A stretch of DNA of 12,093 bases from Bacillota bacterium (lineage in GTDB: Bacteria > Bacillota > Clostridia > Christensenellales > Aristaeellaceae), in NCBI GenBank assembly GCA_023435435.1, contig JAEYRW010000111.1:1-12093 (forward strand), given 5' to 3'. The notes under the pieces were generated by a model. It ran no database searches. It was given only the letters and a program-made list of their open reading frames with translations, and was not told where the DNA came from. Shown here piece after piece: positions 1-6,912 of the stretch; position 1 is the stretch's first letter, and each line of letters begins with the position of its first letter. A program made the translations under genes and the position numbers.

Positions 1-6
1 GAGCAT

Positions 7-43
7 GGGGTTCTCAAGGGCGTTCGTCCTTGAGCGGAGCCCC
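7..43. other. Inverted repeat downstream of the polysaccharide genes
   Basis: The arms CTCAAGG (13-19) and CCTTGAG (28-34) are perfect complements around an 8-base loop, with a further GGGG (7-10) and CCCC (40-43) that could extend the stem across internal mismatches. It begins 15 bases after the glycosyltransferase stop codon, reading leftward. There is no T-run on either side, so it is not a clean Rho-independent terminator. It could be a processing or attenuation hairpin between operon genes, since the next gene would lie outside the window. Confidence 0.4.
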
Positions 44-57
44 GGCGTCTCCCCGTC

Positions 58-909
58 CTACTCCAACGCCTTCAGCTTCTCCGGCAGCACGCCGGTTTTT
101 TCGTACTCGAGAATTTTGGCGTCGACGAGGGTGCGGTACCAATCGCACTCGAGGTAGTGATAGAGATAGCCCTCGCGGCCGTCGAGGAAGCCGAGACGGA
201 AGATGTAATTATAGATAAACCACAGCTTGGCGCGCAGAAAGCGGGGCGCGCGGTAGTAAAGACCGAACTTGGCGCGGCGCTTTTTGCGGATGGTTTCGTC
301 GGTGTTGAGATCGGCGGACGCGCCGGAGACAAAGGTCACATAGTCGAGCATTTCCCGGGTGGCGTACCAGTTATAGCGGGCGATGTAGCTGGAAACGTCC
401 TTGAAGTCGCGGTGGATGAAGCGCGCCCTGATGAGCGCGGATTCGCCCGCCGCCAGAACCGTGTGCGCGTCCCGCCGCCGGTCCTCGATGCGCCCGACGC
501 CGGTTTTGAACAGCATCAGCTTGCGCTTCTTGGAAATGCCGTGGGCGATGGCCCGGCCGAGAAAGTAATAGGTCGCCTCCATGGCGATGCCGGAAACCCG
601 GCCGGCGGCGATGAGCGCCTCGCACTCGCCAACCACCTCCGGGGTCATGCGCTCGTCGGCGTCGATCCTGAGCGTCCACGCGGTCCTGATGTCCGCGTTG
701 TCGATGGCCCAGTTAAACTGCCTGGCGTAATACTCAAATTCGTGCACATACACGTCCGCGCCCATTTCCCGGGCGATTTCGACGGTTCCGTCGCCGGAGC
801 CGCAGTCCACCACCACCGCCCGGGAACAGAACCCCGCGATGGACGAAAGGCAGTCCCGCAGGTTTTTCTCCTCGTTTTTTGTGAGGATGATCGCGGTAAT
901 GTCAGCCAT
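58..909 (-). CDS. Family 2 glycosyltransferase (polysaccharide assembly)
   Basis: A 283-residue GT-A-fold glycosyltransferase, most like the WaaE/KdtX-type subgroup of family GT2 that adds a sugar to cell-surface polysaccharide precursors at the cytoplasmic face. The N-terminus ITAIILTKNEEKNL is the usual nucleotide-sugar binding start, VVDCGSGDGTVEIA (about 33-46) is the GT2 signature, and DAD (83-85) is the metal-binding DxD-like motif. The C-terminal third is basic and aromatic (about 205-260), typical of membrane-associated members. An upstream in-frame ATG exists at 1035, but the family N-terminus begins at 909, so I chose 909. The gene overlaps the upstream epimerase by 8 bases (902-909), which suggests translational coupling. 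Donor and acceptor sugars cannot be told from sequence. Confidence 0.88.
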   Translation of the reverse strand: MADITAIILTKNEEKNLRDCLSSIAGFCSRAVVVDCGSGDGTVEIAREMGADVYVHEFEYYARQFNWAIDNADIRTAWTLRIDADERMTPEVVGECEALIAAGRVSGIAMEATYYFLGRAIAHGISKKRKLMLFKTGVGRIEDRRRDAHTVLAAGESALIRARFIHRDFKDVSSYIARYNWYATREMLDYVTFVSGASADLNTDETIRKKRRAKFGLYYRAPRFLRAKLWFIYNYIFRLGFLDGREGYLYHYLECDWYRTLVDAKILEYEKTGVLPEKLKALE

Positions 910-1771
910 CTGATTCCTCCGTGCGCTTGATGGATTCGGAAAAGTCCGCCACGCGGTACTCCCGCGGGTACTCGGACATGGCCTTTTCATAGGCGATGCC
1001 CCCCAGCGCCCTGCGCAGAAACGCCGTCCCGCCAAAGAACCTGAGAACCGGGTTGAACAGGCGGATCATCCCGATTTTCGCGCCCCGCGCCCGGGCAATC
1101 TCCCGCATCAGTTGCGCGGCGCTGGCATACTGCGCGTTCTGGGGATAAAAATATCCCGTCGCGCCATCGTCGACGAGCAGGCGGATGAATTCCGCCAGAT
1201 TCTCGACGTACAGAATGCTCCGCGCGCCCGCGCAATCCGGAAACACCGGCAGTTTTTTCGCCCAGCGGGACAGCGTTTTGTAATTCCCCTTGCAGCCCTT
1301 CCCGTAAACGGTGGGAAGCCGGAGAACCGCCACCCGGAAGTCCTCGTCCGCCAGGGAAAGGATTCCGCCCTCCGCCTGAAGCTTGCTTTCGCCGTAGGCG
1401 TTTTCGGGCGCGGGCCGCGTATCCGGCCCCACAATGCGCGTCCGGCCCGCGGGCGCGGCTGGACCGTAGACGATCATGCTCGACAAAAAAAGAAAGTGCC
1501 CGCAGCCGTCCGCCTTGGCCTTTTGCGCCACGGCCACGGCCAGATCGCGGTTGACGGCCATATATTCGTCGCGCAGGCCGTCCCTGTATGCCACATGGGC
1601 GAACCCCGCCGCGTGCAGAACCGCGTCGTAGACGGAAAAGTCCAGCCCGCGCCAGTCCTCGCCCCGAAGCGAAACCGCGTCCACCTGGTACTGGCCGGGA
1701 AACTGCGCGGCCCGGGCGCGGAACGCCCCGCCGATGAAGCTCCCCGCGCCGGTCACGAGCACCCTACGCAT
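902..1771 (-). CDS. NAD-dependent sugar epimerase/dehydratase (extended SDR)
   Basis: A 289-residue extended short-chain dehydrogenase, probably converting a nucleotide sugar or lipid-linked sugar for polysaccharide synthesis. The Rossmann signature TGAGSFIG (7-14) opens the protein; the middle glycine of the usual TGxxGxxG is a serine, which I believe is common in a polysaccharide-cluster subgroup (TGxxSxIG). Other marks are SSMIVYG (about 97-103), the catalytic YGESK (Y126, K130) and LRLPTVYGKG in the substrate region. At 289 residues it is a little shorter than the roughly 310-340 of UDP-glucose 4-epimerases. The start at 1771 has a good GGAGGG ribosome site. It overlaps the phosphoglycosyl transferase gene by 8 bases (1764-1771) and the next glycosyltransferase by 8 bases. 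The exact reaction is unknown. Confidence 0.87.
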   Translation of the reverse strand: MRRVLVTGAGSFIGGAFRARAAQFPGQYQVDAVSLRGEDWRGLDFSVYDAVLHAAGFAHVAYRDGLRDEYMAVNRDLAVAVAQKAKADGCGHFLFLSSMIVYGPAAPAGRTRIVGPDTRPAPENAYGESKLQAEGGILSLADEDFRVAVLRLPTVYGKGCKGNYKTLSRWAKKLPVFPDCAGARSILYVENLAEFIRLLVDDGATGYFYPQNAQYASAAQLMREIARARGAKIGMIRLFNPVLRFFGGTAFLRRALGGIAYEKAMSEYPREYRVADFSESIKRTEESDG

Positions 1772-2357
1772 TCTTCCCTCCCCGCGCGCGCGCCTGATCG
1801 GGATTCGCGTGGCCCATGAGCGTGCCCAGCACGCACCTTACGTCGAACAGGAAGCTCATCCGCCGGACGTACTCCCCGTCGTAGGCGGCTTTTCGGGGAA
1901 TGGGGATCTCGTCGCGCCCGTTGATCTGGGCCCAGCCGCTCAACCCCGGCCGGAGCGCGTTGGCGCCGTACTTGTCCCGCTCGTCCAACAGGTCCAGCTG
2001 GTTGGGCAGCGCCGGGCGCGGACCCACCACGGACATTTCCCCCTTGAGGATGTTGAGAAGCTGGGGCAGCTCGTCCAGGCTCGAATTCCGCAGAAAGCCG
2101 CCCACGGGGGTCAGATACGCATTGGCGTCTGAAAACTGATGCGTCGGCATCATTCTGGGCGCTGAGACCAGCATGGTTCTGAATTTATAGATGGTAAAAA
2201 CGCTCCTGTCCCTGCCGATCCGCTCCTGTCGGAAGATCACCGGCCCCCGGGAGGTGGCCTTGACGATGGCCGCCACCGCCAGAAGCACCGGCGAAAGGAC
2301 CATCAGGGCCAGAAGCGAAAGAAGAATGTCCAGGGCGCGCTTTGCGATCAGATACAT
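1764..2357 (-). CDS. Polyprenyl-phosphate sugar-phosphate transferase (bacterial sugar transferase)
   Basis: A 197-residue monotopic phosphoglycosyl transferase of the WcaJ/WbaP C-terminal/PglC type (bacterial sugar transferase family). It moves a sugar phosphate from a UDP-sugar to undecaprenyl phosphate, the first membrane step of surface-polysaccharide or glycan synthesis. Visible features are the N-terminal re-entrant hydrophobic helix (about 8-32), KFRTM (58-62), the catalytic Asp-Glu in SLDELPQLLN (D95, E96), KGEMSVVGPRP (105-115) and LRPGLSGWAQINGRD (135-149). The size matches the minimal catalytic-domain enzymes. I chose ATG 2357 because a GGAG site lies 8 bases upstream; an in-frame ATG at 2381 has no ribosome site, and longer upstream extensions run antisense into recA. 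It is the first gene of the operon, behind the promoter at 2403-2432. Confidence 0.92.
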   Translation of the reverse strand: MYLIAKRALDILLSLLALMVLSPVLLAVAAIVKATSRGPVIFRQERIGRDRSVFTIYKFRTMLVSAPRMMPTHQFSDANAYLTPVGGFLRNSSLDELPQLLNILKGEMSVVGPRPALPNQLDLLDERDKYGANALRPGLSGWAQINGRDEIPIPRKAAYDGEYVRRMSFLFDVRCVLGTLMGHANPDQARARGGKNA

Positions 2358-2402
2358 CGTGACACTCCGGTTCTTCAGCATTTGTGGCGATTCTATGCCA
2401 TC

Positions 2403-2432
2403 ATTATATACCAGCGTTCGGCCCGGTTGCAA
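2403..2432 (-). promoter_or_regulatory. Promoter of the polysaccharide operon
   Basis: On the minus strand a -35 TTGCAA (2432-2427) is separated by 18 bases from a perfect -10 TATAAT (2408-2403). The start of transcription would fall about 40 bases before the phosphoglycosyl transferase ATG. It is divergent from the recA promoter in the same intergenic region. Confidence 0.7.
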
Positions 2433-2466
2433 CCGCAAACGCAAAATGGCCCCAAAAAACCAAATA

Positions 2467-2480
2467 TAAACATATGTTCG
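2467..2480. promoter_or_regulatory. LexA (SOS) operator of recA
   Basis: The 14-mer TAAACATATGTTCG matches 12 of 14 positions of the Gram-positive SOS box CGAAC-N4-GTTCG; only the first two bases differ. It ends two bases before the -35 of the recA promoter, so bound LexA would block RNA polymerase. Its place in front of recA makes the assignment strong. Confidence 0.8.
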
Positions 2481-2481
2481 A

Positions 2482-2510
2482 TTTTCAAACGCGGCGGGGC
2501 ATGTTATAAT
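2482..2510 (+). promoter_or_regulatory. recA promoter
   Basis: A -35-like TTTTCA (2482-2487), 17 bases, then a perfect -10 TATAAT (2505-2510). The leader to the GTG start is about 30 bases. The adjoining SOS box explains how it would be induced by DNA damage. Confidence 0.75.
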
Positions 2511-2546
2511 AATCACATGAAAAACAGACGCATGGAGGGACAGAAG

Positions 2547-3659
2547 GTGGCGGACAAAAAAGGGGCGCAGGACAAGAGCGTTTCGAGAAAATCGGGCGAC
2601 GAGCGCAAAGTGGCGCTCGAGAACGCGATTTCGCGGATTGAGAAGGATTTTGGAAAGGGTTCCGTCATGAAGCTGGGCGACACGGGGCGCATGCAGGTGG
2701 AGACCATTCCCACGGGCTGCCTGAGCCTGGACTTCGCGCTGGGCGTGGGCGGGCTCCCCAAGGGGCGCATCGTGGAGATCTACGGGCCGGAGGCGTCGGG
2801 CAAGACGACGCTGGCGCTGCACTGCGTGGCGGAAGCCCAGAAGCGGGGCGGCATCGCGGCGTTCATTGACGCGGAGCACGCGCTGGACCCCATGTACGCA
2901 AAGGCGCTGGGCGTAGATACGGAGAACCTCTACGTCGCCCAGCCCGACAACGGCGAGCAGGCGCTGGACATCTGCGAGGCGCTGGTGCGCTCGGGAGCCA
3001 TCGACATCGTCATCATCGACTCGGTGGCAGCGCTGGTGCCCAAGGCGGAAATCGAAGGCGACATGGGCGACAGCCACGTGGGCCTGCAGGCGCGGCTCAT
3101 GTCCCAGGCACTCAGAAAGCTCGCGGGCGTCATCTCCAAGACCAACGCCATCGCGGTCTTCATCAACCAGCTGCGCGAGAAGGTGGGCGTGGTCTACGGA
3201 AATCCCGAGGTCACCACCGGCGGCAAGGCGCTCAAGTTCTACGCCTCCGTGCGCGTCGACATCCGAAAGAGCGAGTCCATCAAGGAAGGCACCGACATCA
3301 TCGGCAACCGCGCCAAGATCAAGGTCGTGAAAAACAAGGTCGCGCCGCCGTTCAAGACGTGCGTGGTGGACATCCTTTACGGCTCGGGCATCTCCCGGGC
3401 GGGCGAGCTTCTGGACATGTCCGTGGAGCGCGAGCTGGTTCAGAAGGCGGGGGCGTGGTTCTCCTACAAGGGCACGCGCATCGGCCAGGGCCGGGACAAC
3501 GCCCGCAAGTACATCGAGCAGAATCCCGAAATCTTCGACGAACTGGAAAAGACGCTGCGCGACCGCTTCCTCAACGGCGAAGCCGCGGGCGACGCCGTGG
3601 GCGAGGAAAAGCCCGACGAGGCAGAGGAAGAGGAGCTCGATCTGGACGAGGACTTCTAA
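2547..3659 (+). CDS. recA: Recombinase RecA
   Basis: The strand-exchange ATPase that pairs single-stranded DNA with homologous duplex and triggers LexA self-cleavage. The product is 370 residues, slightly longer than the usual 345-355. The N-terminal helix ALENAISRIEKDFGKGSVM, Walker A GPEASGKT (about 80-87), the Walker B region (IVIIDSVAALVP) and the L2 region with INQLREKVG and GGKALKFYASVRVD are all present. The C-terminus is strongly acidic (EEEELDLDEDF), as is normal for the regulatory tail. I chose GTG 2547 because GGAGGG (2534-2539) sits 7 bases upstream and the protein then begins MADKKG, like other RecAs; in-frame ATGs at 2517 and 2532 lack a ribosome site, and the 2532 one overlaps this SD. 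It is SOS-regulated through the upstream box. Confidence 0.98.
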   Translation: MADKKGAQDKSVSRKSGDERKVALENAISRIEKDFGKGSVMKLGDTGRMQVETIPTGCLSLDFALGVGGLPKGRIVEIYGPEASGKTTLALHCVAEAQKRGGIAAFIDAEHALDPMYAKALGVDTENLYVAQPDNGEQALDICEALVRSGAIDIVIIDSVAALVPKAEIEGDMGDSHVGLQARLMSQALRKLAGVISKTNAIAVFINQLREKVGVVYGNPEVTTGGKALKFYASVRVDIRKSESIKEGTDIIGNRAKIKVVKNKVAPPFKTCVVDILYGSGISRAGELLDMSVERELVQKAGAWFSYKGTRIGQGRDNARKYIEQNPEIFDELEKTLRDRFLNGEAAGDAVGEEKPDEAEEEELDLDEDF

Positions 3660-3663
3660 AAAA

Positions 3664-3703
3664 AGGGACCCCGGGGGCCGTCGGCCCGCCGGGGTTCTTT
3701 TTA
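3664..3703. terminator. Bidirectional Rho-independent terminator between recA and luxS
   Basis: The stem ACCCCGG (3668-3674) pairs with CCGGGGT (3689-3695), with an inner GGGCC/GGCCC stem around a GTC loop and one bulged G. On the plus strand TTCTTTTTATT follows; on the minus strand the stem is followed by a run of seven T's (3664-3658). The stop codons of recA and luxS flank it closely, so it probably ends both convergent transcripts. Confidence 0.88.
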
Positions 3704-4180
3704 TTCTGGATAGTTGAGCCGCGCCACGTCGGGGGTTTCAAACACCTCGCGCAGGTACTTGCGCGCGTGGTATTTCGCCATGGAGAGGTTCACGTCGAGG
3801 TAATTGCCGCACTGGGCGGCGGTGCCGCCGGGAATTTCGCCCTCGAAGGAGGCGATGAACGAAAGCATGTCCTTCACGAGGGGAAACACGTCCTCCGAAG
3901 CGCAATCGCCCGCCACGATCATGTAAAAGCCCGTGCGGCAGCCCATGGGCCCAAAGTAGACGATGCGGCTTCCCCAGTCGGATCGGTTGCGCAGGTACGT
4001 CGCGCCCAAATGCTCGATGGCGTGCACCGCCGCGGTGTCCATCACCGGCTCCTCGTTGGGGCGCGTCATGCGCAGATCGAAGGTGACGACGCTGTCGCCG
4101 CCCACCCGGTCGATCCGCGAGACGTAGAGCCCCGTCAGCAGGTTCAGGTGATCCACCGTAAAGCTCTTAATGGTCTCCAT
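3701..4180 (-). CDS. luxS: S-ribosylhomocysteine lyase (autoinducer-2 synthase) LuxS
   Basis: LuxS cleaves S-ribosylhomocysteine to homocysteine and DPD, the precursor of autoinducer-2, in the activated methyl cycle. The 159 residues match the family length (about 155-160). The metal site HxxEH is HAIEH (H53, E56, H57) in the family block HAIEHLGATYLRN, the third ligand is C124 in AAQCGNY, and the catalytic cysteine is C81 in GCRTGFY. The protein is complete. Its ATG (4178-4180) directly follows the TAA of rubrerythrin with no bases between and has only a weak ribosome site, so it is probably translated by coupling to that gene. It shares a terminator with the convergent recA. Confidence 0.96.
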   Translation of the reverse strand: METIKSFTVDHLNLLTGLYVSRIDRVGGDSVVTFDLRMTRPNEEPVMDTAAVHAIEHLGATYLRNRSDWGSRIVYFGPMGCRTGFYMIVAGDCASEDVFPLVKDMLSFIASFEGEIPGGTAAQCGNYLDVNLSMAKYHARKYLREVFETPDVARLNYPE

Positions 4181-4717
4181 TTAATAGTTGGCGGCGCGCA
4201 GCTCGAAGTAGGCCTTGGGATGCGCGCACACGGGACAGAGCTCGGGCGCTTCCTTGCCCACGTGGATGTGCCCGCAGTTGCGGCAGATCCAAATCATGTC
4301 GCCCTCGCGGGAGAACACCAGCCCGCCTTCGATGTTGCCAAGCAGCTTGCGGTAGCGCTCCTCATGCTCCTTTTCGATGGCGGCGACGCCGTCGAAAAGC
4401 TTCGCAATGGGCTCGAAGCCCTCCTCGCGGGCCTCCTTGGCAAACTTGACGTACATGTCCGTCCACTCGTAATGCTCGCCCGCGGCGCAATCCGCAAGGT
4501 TCACGGTGGTGGTGGGCATGCCGCCGTGCAGAAGCTTGAACCAGAGCTTCGCGTGCTCCTTCTCGTTGGCGGAGGTCTGCGCAAAATAGTCCGCAATCTG
4601 CTCGTAGCCGTCCTTCTTTGCCTGCGAGGCGTAGTACTCATACTTCACGCGCGCCTGGCTCTCGCCGGCATATGCCGCCATCAGGTTTGCCTCGGTCCTC
4701 GTGCCTTTTATGTTCAT
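4181..4717 (-). CDS. rbr: Rubrerythrin
   Basis: A 178-residue non-haem iron peroxidase that reduces hydrogen peroxide in the cytoplasm of anaerobes. The N-terminal four-helix ferritin-like domain carries the di-iron ligands E19, E52 with H55 (EKEH), a Glu near 94-97, and E115 with H118 (EKEH). The C-terminal rubredoxin-like domain has CRNC (C145, C148) and CPVC (C161, C164) for an Fe(SCys)4 centre. ATG 4717 is preferred over the in-frame ATG at 4750 because GAGGAGGGG lies just upstream and the protein then starts at the family N-terminus (MNIKGTRTEANL); the longer start would lie inside the promoter. It is the first gene of a two-gene operon with luxS. Its presence implies an anaerobic or microaerophilic lifestyle. 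Confidence 0.96.
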   Translation of the reverse strand: MNIKGTRTEANLMAAYAGESQARVKYEYYASQAKKDGYEQIADYFAQTSANEKEHAKLWFKLLHGGMPTTTVNLADCAAGEHYEWTDMYVKFAKEAREEGFEPIAKLFDGVAAIEKEHEERYRKLLGNIEGGLVFSREGDMIWICRNCGHIHVGKEAPELCPVCAHPKAYFELRAANY

Positions 4718-4748
4718 GGGAATCCCCTCCTCGTTTGATGATACGTCC

Positions 4749-4776
4749 ATTATAACCCATTCCCGGATTTTGTAAA
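4749..4776 (-). promoter_or_regulatory. Promoter of the rubrerythrin-luxS operon
   Basis: On the minus strand, -35 TTTACA (4776-4771), a 16-base spacer and a perfect -10 TATAAT (4754-4749). Transcription would start about 25 bases before the rubrerythrin ATG, leaving just enough leader for the strong GAGGAGGGG site. I see no clear PerR-like palindrome. Confidence 0.75.
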
Positions 4777-4786
4777 CCCCGCTTCT

Positions 4787-4894
4787 TCAGAACCGGCATG
4801 GCGGCACGCAGCCCGAAACGTAATCGGGGGTGGAACACAGAAACGCCGCGCCGGACGCGCCGGTCACCACCGCGCCCCTTCCTTCGAATGCCAT
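4787..4894 (-). CDS. Possible 35-residue small ORF or decayed SDR fragment
   Basis: A short open frame starting at an ATG preceded by AAAGGAAGG, a plausible but imperfect ribosome site. The first 16 residues, MAFEGRGAVVTGASGA, look like the cofactor-binding N-terminus of a classical short-chain dehydrogenase (xFxGKxAxVTGASxG). The rest does not, and ends in a stretch with three cysteines (C20, C29, C33) and the tail GCVPPCRF. Two readings fit: a leftover of a deleted dehydrogenase gene whose 5' end survives, or an independent small cysteine-containing peptide. The stop codon lies about 10 bases before the -35 of the rubrerythrin promoter. Without homologues I lean to a remnant. Confidence 0.35.
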   Translation of the reverse strand: MAFEGRGAVVTGASGAAFLCSTPDYVSGCVPPCRF

Positions 4895-4966
4895 GCGGTT
4901 CCTTCCTTTCTTCCAGCACAATGCAGGAACACACGCTCGTCAATAATGCGGGGGAAGATTCTATGG

Positions 4967-4996
4967 TTGATCTTTTCATTCCATTTATAATATAAT
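4967..4996 (+). promoter_or_regulatory. Promoter of the TetR-aminopeptidase operon
   Basis: -35 TTGATC (4967-4972), 18 bases, -10 TATAAT (4991-4996). An inverted repeat, TTCATT (4975-4980) and AATGAA (4994-4999), spans the spacer and -10 and could be the operator for the TetR protein encoded just downstream; that part is inference. Confidence 0.6.
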
Positions 4997-5029
4997 GAAG
5001 GCTAAGAAAGGGTGGGGAGGTGCGGCCGC

Positions 5030-5602
5030 ATGCGGGAATCAGACAGAAGAGTCAGGTATACGAAGATGGTACTGCGGGAGAGCCTACTCTCGATCCTGCA
5101 AAAAAAGCCCGTCAGCCGGATCAGCGTGACGGAGGTATGCGAGGCGGCCGGGCTGAACCGCGGCACGTTCTACGCGCACTACGCCGATCCCTACGAGCTT
5201 TTGACCAAGATTGAGAACGACCTCCACCAGGAGCTGGAGGAGGCGCTGGCCACGGACCGCGCGGGCGGGGACACCGACGCGCTGCTTGTTAACATCATGG
5301 GCGTGCTGGACAGAAACCGCGACATGTGCCGCGTGATTCTGGGCGAAAACGGCGGCACGCAGTTTCTGAACCGCATTCTGGGCATGGCGCGGGAGTTTTT
5401 CATGCGCACTTGGACGTGCAAAAAAGGGATTCCGGAGGGCACGGCGGATTACATTTACCGCTACCTCTCCGCCGGGAGCATCGACGTGGTGCGCCACTGG
5501 CTCCTGAACGACGACAAACGCCCCCTGGACGACGTCGCGCGCATCATTTCCAGCATCTGCAAATCCATTGTCAACGCCTATATGGAGCCCACCAAATCAT
5601 AA
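5030..5602 (+). CDS. TetR/AcrR family transcriptional regulator
   Basis: A 190-residue DNA-binding regulator. The N-terminal helix-turn-helix domain is clear: RVRYTKMVLRESLLSILQ, then ISVTEVCEAAGLNRGTFYAHY (about 32-52), followed by DPYELLTKIE. The C-terminal ligand/dimer domain (about 80-185) resembles the short Firmicutes type found in DhaS-like regulators (TetR_C_8-type, by recollection of the family). I chose ATG 5030, 9 bases after GGGGAGG; a GTG at 5012 is in frame but would overlap that ribosome site. The next gene, an M29 aminopeptidase, starts 18 bases after its stop, so the two are surely co-transcribed. It probably represses its own operon. The ligand is unknown. Confidence 0.92.
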   Translation: MRESDRRVRYTKMVLRESLLSILQKKPVSRISVTEVCEAAGLNRGTFYAHYADPYELLTKIENDLHQELEEALATDRAGGDTDALLVNIMGVLDRNRDMCRVILGENGGTQFLNRILGMAREFFMRTWTCKKGIPEGTADYIYRYLSAGSIDVVRHWLLNDDKRPLDDVARIISSICKSIVNAYMEPTKS

Positions 5603-5620
5603 GAACCGGAGGACAGAACC

Positions 5621-6748
5621 ATGACGGACCCGAGGATCGAAAAACTGGCAAACACCCTCGTCAACTTCTCCACCGAAGCCAAGCCGGGCGACAATGTTCT
5701 CATCAGCGCGGTGAACGGCTGCGAGCCTCTGGTCAAGGCCCTCGTCAAGGCGGCCTATGCCGCGGGCGCGCGGCCTTTCGTGTGGCAGAGTTCCGCGGCG
5801 GTGGAGCGCGCCCTCGCCCTGGAAGCCACCGAGGAGCAGCTGAAGATCCGCGCCGAGGCGGACGCCCTGCTCATGCGCAAAATGCAGTGCTACATCGGCT
5901 TTACCGGCATTGAGAACAACTTTGAGACCGCCGACGTGCCCCCTGAGCGCGCGAGCCTGGTCGCCCGGCACTATTTGAAGCCCGTGCACGGCGAAATCCG
6001 CGTGCCCAAAACCCGCTGGTGCGTGCTGCGCTATCCCACCTCCGCCATGGCCCAAATGGCATCCATGTCCACCGAGGCGTTCGAGGACTTCTATTTTGAC
6101 GTCTGCACCATGGACTATTCCAAAATGGAGCGCGCCATGGCTCCCCTCGCCGCCCTCATGGAAAGGACCGACCGGGTGCGCATCGTGGGACCGGGCACCG
6201 ACCTCTCGTTTTCCATCAAGGGCATGCCCGCCCTTCCCTGCGCCGGGCGCAAGAACATCCCCGACGGTGAAATTTTCACCGCGCCCGTCCGGGATTCGGT
6301 AAACGGCGTCATCCAGTACAACACCCCCTCCACCCGGGACGGCTTCCTGTTCGAGCGCGTGCGCCTGGAATTCAAGGACGGCCGGATCGTCGACGCTCAG
6401 GCCAACGACACCGCCCGGGTGAAAAAGGTATTTGAAATCGACCCCGGCGCGAAATACGTGGGCGAATTTGCCCTGGGCGTCAATCCCTATATTACAAAGG
6501 CCATGAACAACACCCTGTTTGACGAGAAGATCATGGGCTCGTTCCACTTCACCCCCGGCGCGTGCTACGACGACTGCGACAACGGCAACAAGTCCGCCCT
6601 CCACTGGGACCTCGTCGCCATCCAGACGCCGGCGTGCGGCGGGGGAGAGATCTACTTCGACGACGTGCTGGTCAGGAAGGACGGAAGGTTCGTCGTGAAG
6701 GAGCTGGAGGGACTGAACCCGGAGAATTTGAAGGAATCGCGGGGCTGA
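5621..6748 (+). CDS. M29 family aminopeptidase (AmpS/AmpT type)
   Basis: A 375-residue cytoplasmic metallo-aminopeptidase of clan MQ, family M29, which removes N-terminal residues from peptides using two metal ions. By position relative to the known AmpT/AmpS ligands, the metal site is E217 (PDGEIFTAP), E282 (YVGEFALGVNP), H309 (GSFHF), and H328 with D330 (LHWDL). The N-terminal domain (LANTLVNFSTEAKPGDNVLI) is also typical. It is a little shorter than the usual 400-415 residues, but no key residue is missing. GGAGG lies 9 bases upstream of the ATG. It is the second gene of the operon with the TetR regulator, 18 bases away; the TetR ligand may be a peptide or amino-acid-derived compound, which is inference. 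Confidence 0.92.
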   Translation: MTDPRIEKLANTLVNFSTEAKPGDNVLISAVNGCEPLVKALVKAAYAAGARPFVWQSSAAVERALALEATEEQLKIRAEADALLMRKMQCYIGFTGIENNFETADVPPERASLVARHYLKPVHGEIRVPKTRWCVLRYPTSAMAQMASMSTEAFEDFYFDVCTMDYSKMERAMAPLAALMERTDRVRIVGPGTDLSFSIKGMPALPCAGRKNIPDGEIFTAPVRDSVNGVIQYNTPSTRDGFLFERVRLEFKDGRIVDAQANDTARVKKVFEIDPGAKYVGEFALGVNPYITKAMNNTLFDEKIMGSFHFTPGACYDDCDNGNKSALHWDLVAIQTPACGGGEIYFDDVLVRKDGRFVVKELEGLNPENLKESRG

Positions 6749-6868
6749 CCCGCCGTTTGGAATTGGCCCCGGGCGAGACGGCGGGCGTTCTCCAGCGGTC
6801 GCGCACGCGGCAAAAGAAGCGCGGCCGATGCCGAATCGAGCGCGGTTCGTCTCACGGCAGATCGACAG

Positions 6869-6912
6869 AAGCGCAGGCGAGCGCGCCCCCTCGGCGTTCT
6901 CCCTGCGCTTTT
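6869..6912 (+). terminator. Probable terminator of the TetR-aminopeptidase operon
   Basis: Arms AAGCGCAGG (6869-6877) and CCTGCGCTT (6902-6910) form a perfect 9-base stem around a 24-base loop, followed by a short T-run (TTTTC). It lies about 120 bases past the aminopeptidase stop. A nearer stem, CCCGCCGT/ACGGCGGG (6749-6785), has no T-run. The rest of the gene-free stretch 6749-6989 shows only GC-rich sequence with a further small hairpin, ACCGCG/CGCGGT (6971-6986). Confidence 0.45.

Noticed and set aside
2358..3077. An open frame extending the phosphoglycosyl transferase by about 240 codons upstream, antisense to recA
   Set aside because: It runs across the divergent promoters and the recA coding strand, has no recognisable domain, and the family N-terminus with a good ribosome site begins at 2357.
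3359..4738. A 459-codon plus-strand open frame over the recA end, luxS and rubrerythrin
   Set aside because: It is the GC-rich shadow of three certain genes, passes through the bidirectional terminator, and its Ala/Gly/Arg/His-rich product resembles nothing.
4895..4942. A TTGACG -35 (minus strand, 4942-4937) as the promoter of the 35-codon ORF
   Set aside because: The sequence 17 bases further on (TGTGCT) is not an acceptable -10.
6749..6785. CCCGCCGT/ACGGCGGG stem directly after the aminopeptidase as its terminator
   Set aside because: The loop is about 21 bases and no T-run follows; the stem at 6869-6912 fits better.
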